Part shown: one piece after another, positions 63,807 to 64,000 of the stretch
How positions within the stretch are numbered: position 1 is the first letter of the stretch
How the letters are laid out: each line of letters starts with the position of its first letter
Origin: Azonexus sp.
GTDB taxonomy: Bacteria; Pseudomonadota; Gammaproteobacteria; Burkholderiales; Rhodocyclaceae
Length of the DNA stretch: 64,000 bases
NCBI GenBank assembly: GCA_030696345.1
Contig: JAUYSK010000008.1
Location: forward strand, 1 to 64,000
Direction: 5' to 3'
Made by a program: the position numbers and the translations under genes
The notes under the pieces: model-generated
The model's database searches: none
Told to the model about the DNA's origin: nothing
The model's input: the letters and a program-made list of their open reading frames with translations, nothing else

Positions 63807-64000
63807 ATGCAATTTCACCATCGCGCCCTCCTTTTCGCCCTGTCGATTTTGCTGACCAGCCCCGTTCACGCGGCGCGCCCGATGACCACCGACGATGCCC
63901 GGCTGACCGATGCCGGTGCCTGTCAAGTCGAGTCCTGGGGGCACCTGCATGGTGAGCAGCGCGAGTACTGGGCCTTGCCCGCCTGCAACCCCGGCGGCAA
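63807..64000 (+). CDS. Exported hypothetical protein, N-terminal part (cut by window edge)
   Basis: 64 residues visible from ATG 63807. Signal peptide QFHHRALLFALSILLTSPVHA with cleavage after AHA or HAA, then ARPMTTDDARLTDAGACQVE and SWGHLHGEQREYWALPACNP. Secreted or outer-membrane protein. I do not recognise the family from this fragment. It is divergent from dgkA. Confidence 0.65.
   Translation, partial: MQFHHRALLFALSILLTSPVHAARPMTTDDARLTDAGACQVESWGHLHGEQREYWALPACNPGG

Noticed and set aside
1..64000. CRISPR array, insertion sequence or rRNA operon
   Set aside because: No regularly spaced repeats, no transposase-like frame with flanking inverted repeats, and no rRNA sequence was recognised.

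Overview
The window reads as the chromosome of a betaproteobacterium, most likely of the Rhodocyclales (Dechloromonas/Azonexus type). This is inferred from gene content and order: a complete dcw division/wall cluster ending in ftsZ-lpxC, a minimal napDABC nitrate reductase operon, an HU protein with a lysine/alanine tail, and a miaB-phoH-ybeY-corC-lnt run followed by glyQS-gmhB-plsC. Most genes are GC-rich and end codons in G or C. No rRNA and no CRISPR array were seen.

Layout. 1-3.4 kb: rpe (partial), apaG, a small SAM methyltransferase, an AI-2E-family permease and a diheme cytochrome c. 3.4-8.9 kb: argJ, secA, an M23 endopeptidase and the divergent helicase-loader gene dciA. 9-26.5 kb, all on the minus strand: mraZ-rsmH-ftsL-ftsI-murE-murF-mraY-murD-ftsW-murG-murC-ddl-ftsQ-ftsA-ftsZ, then lpxC, nearly all with overlapping start and stop codons. 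A promoter at 26518-26546 is overlapped by MraZ-type repeats. 26.9-29.6 kb: dsbC, a UbiH-family hydroxylase, a hypothetical protein and HU. 29.8-33.8 kb: napDABC behind a perfect FNR box. 34-36.3 kb: ahpC and ahpF.

36.3-49.0 kb is an integrated mobile element of about 12.6 kb. It is bounded by a 57-bp direct repeat (36311-36367 and 48931-48987) that matches the 3' part of the tRNA-Met(CAU) gene plus ten flanking bases. It carries a tyrosine integrase, remnants of phage antirepressor genes (ORF6N, Rha, AntA), several small unknown genes, a single-chain type IIG/IIL restriction-modification enzyme, a DUF4238 protein, and a leftward module with a HTH protein, a Cys-rich protein, a DUF1376-like replication protein, a DnaB-like helicase and a DUF5681 protein. 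The leftward module has its own promoter and a leader containing an intrinsic terminator. No capsid, tail, portal, large terminase or conjugation gene is visible, so the element looks like a phage-satellite-like or replicating genomic island with a defence cargo. This is the part of the window most likely to be new.

49-64 kb returns to core genes: tRNA-Met, miaB, phoH, ybeY, corC, lnt, a lytic transglycosylase, glyQS, gmhB, plsC, a YgjP-type metallopeptidase, gloA, a GAF-GGDEF protein, a group-4 glycosyltransferase, dgkA and a truncated exported protein at the right edge.
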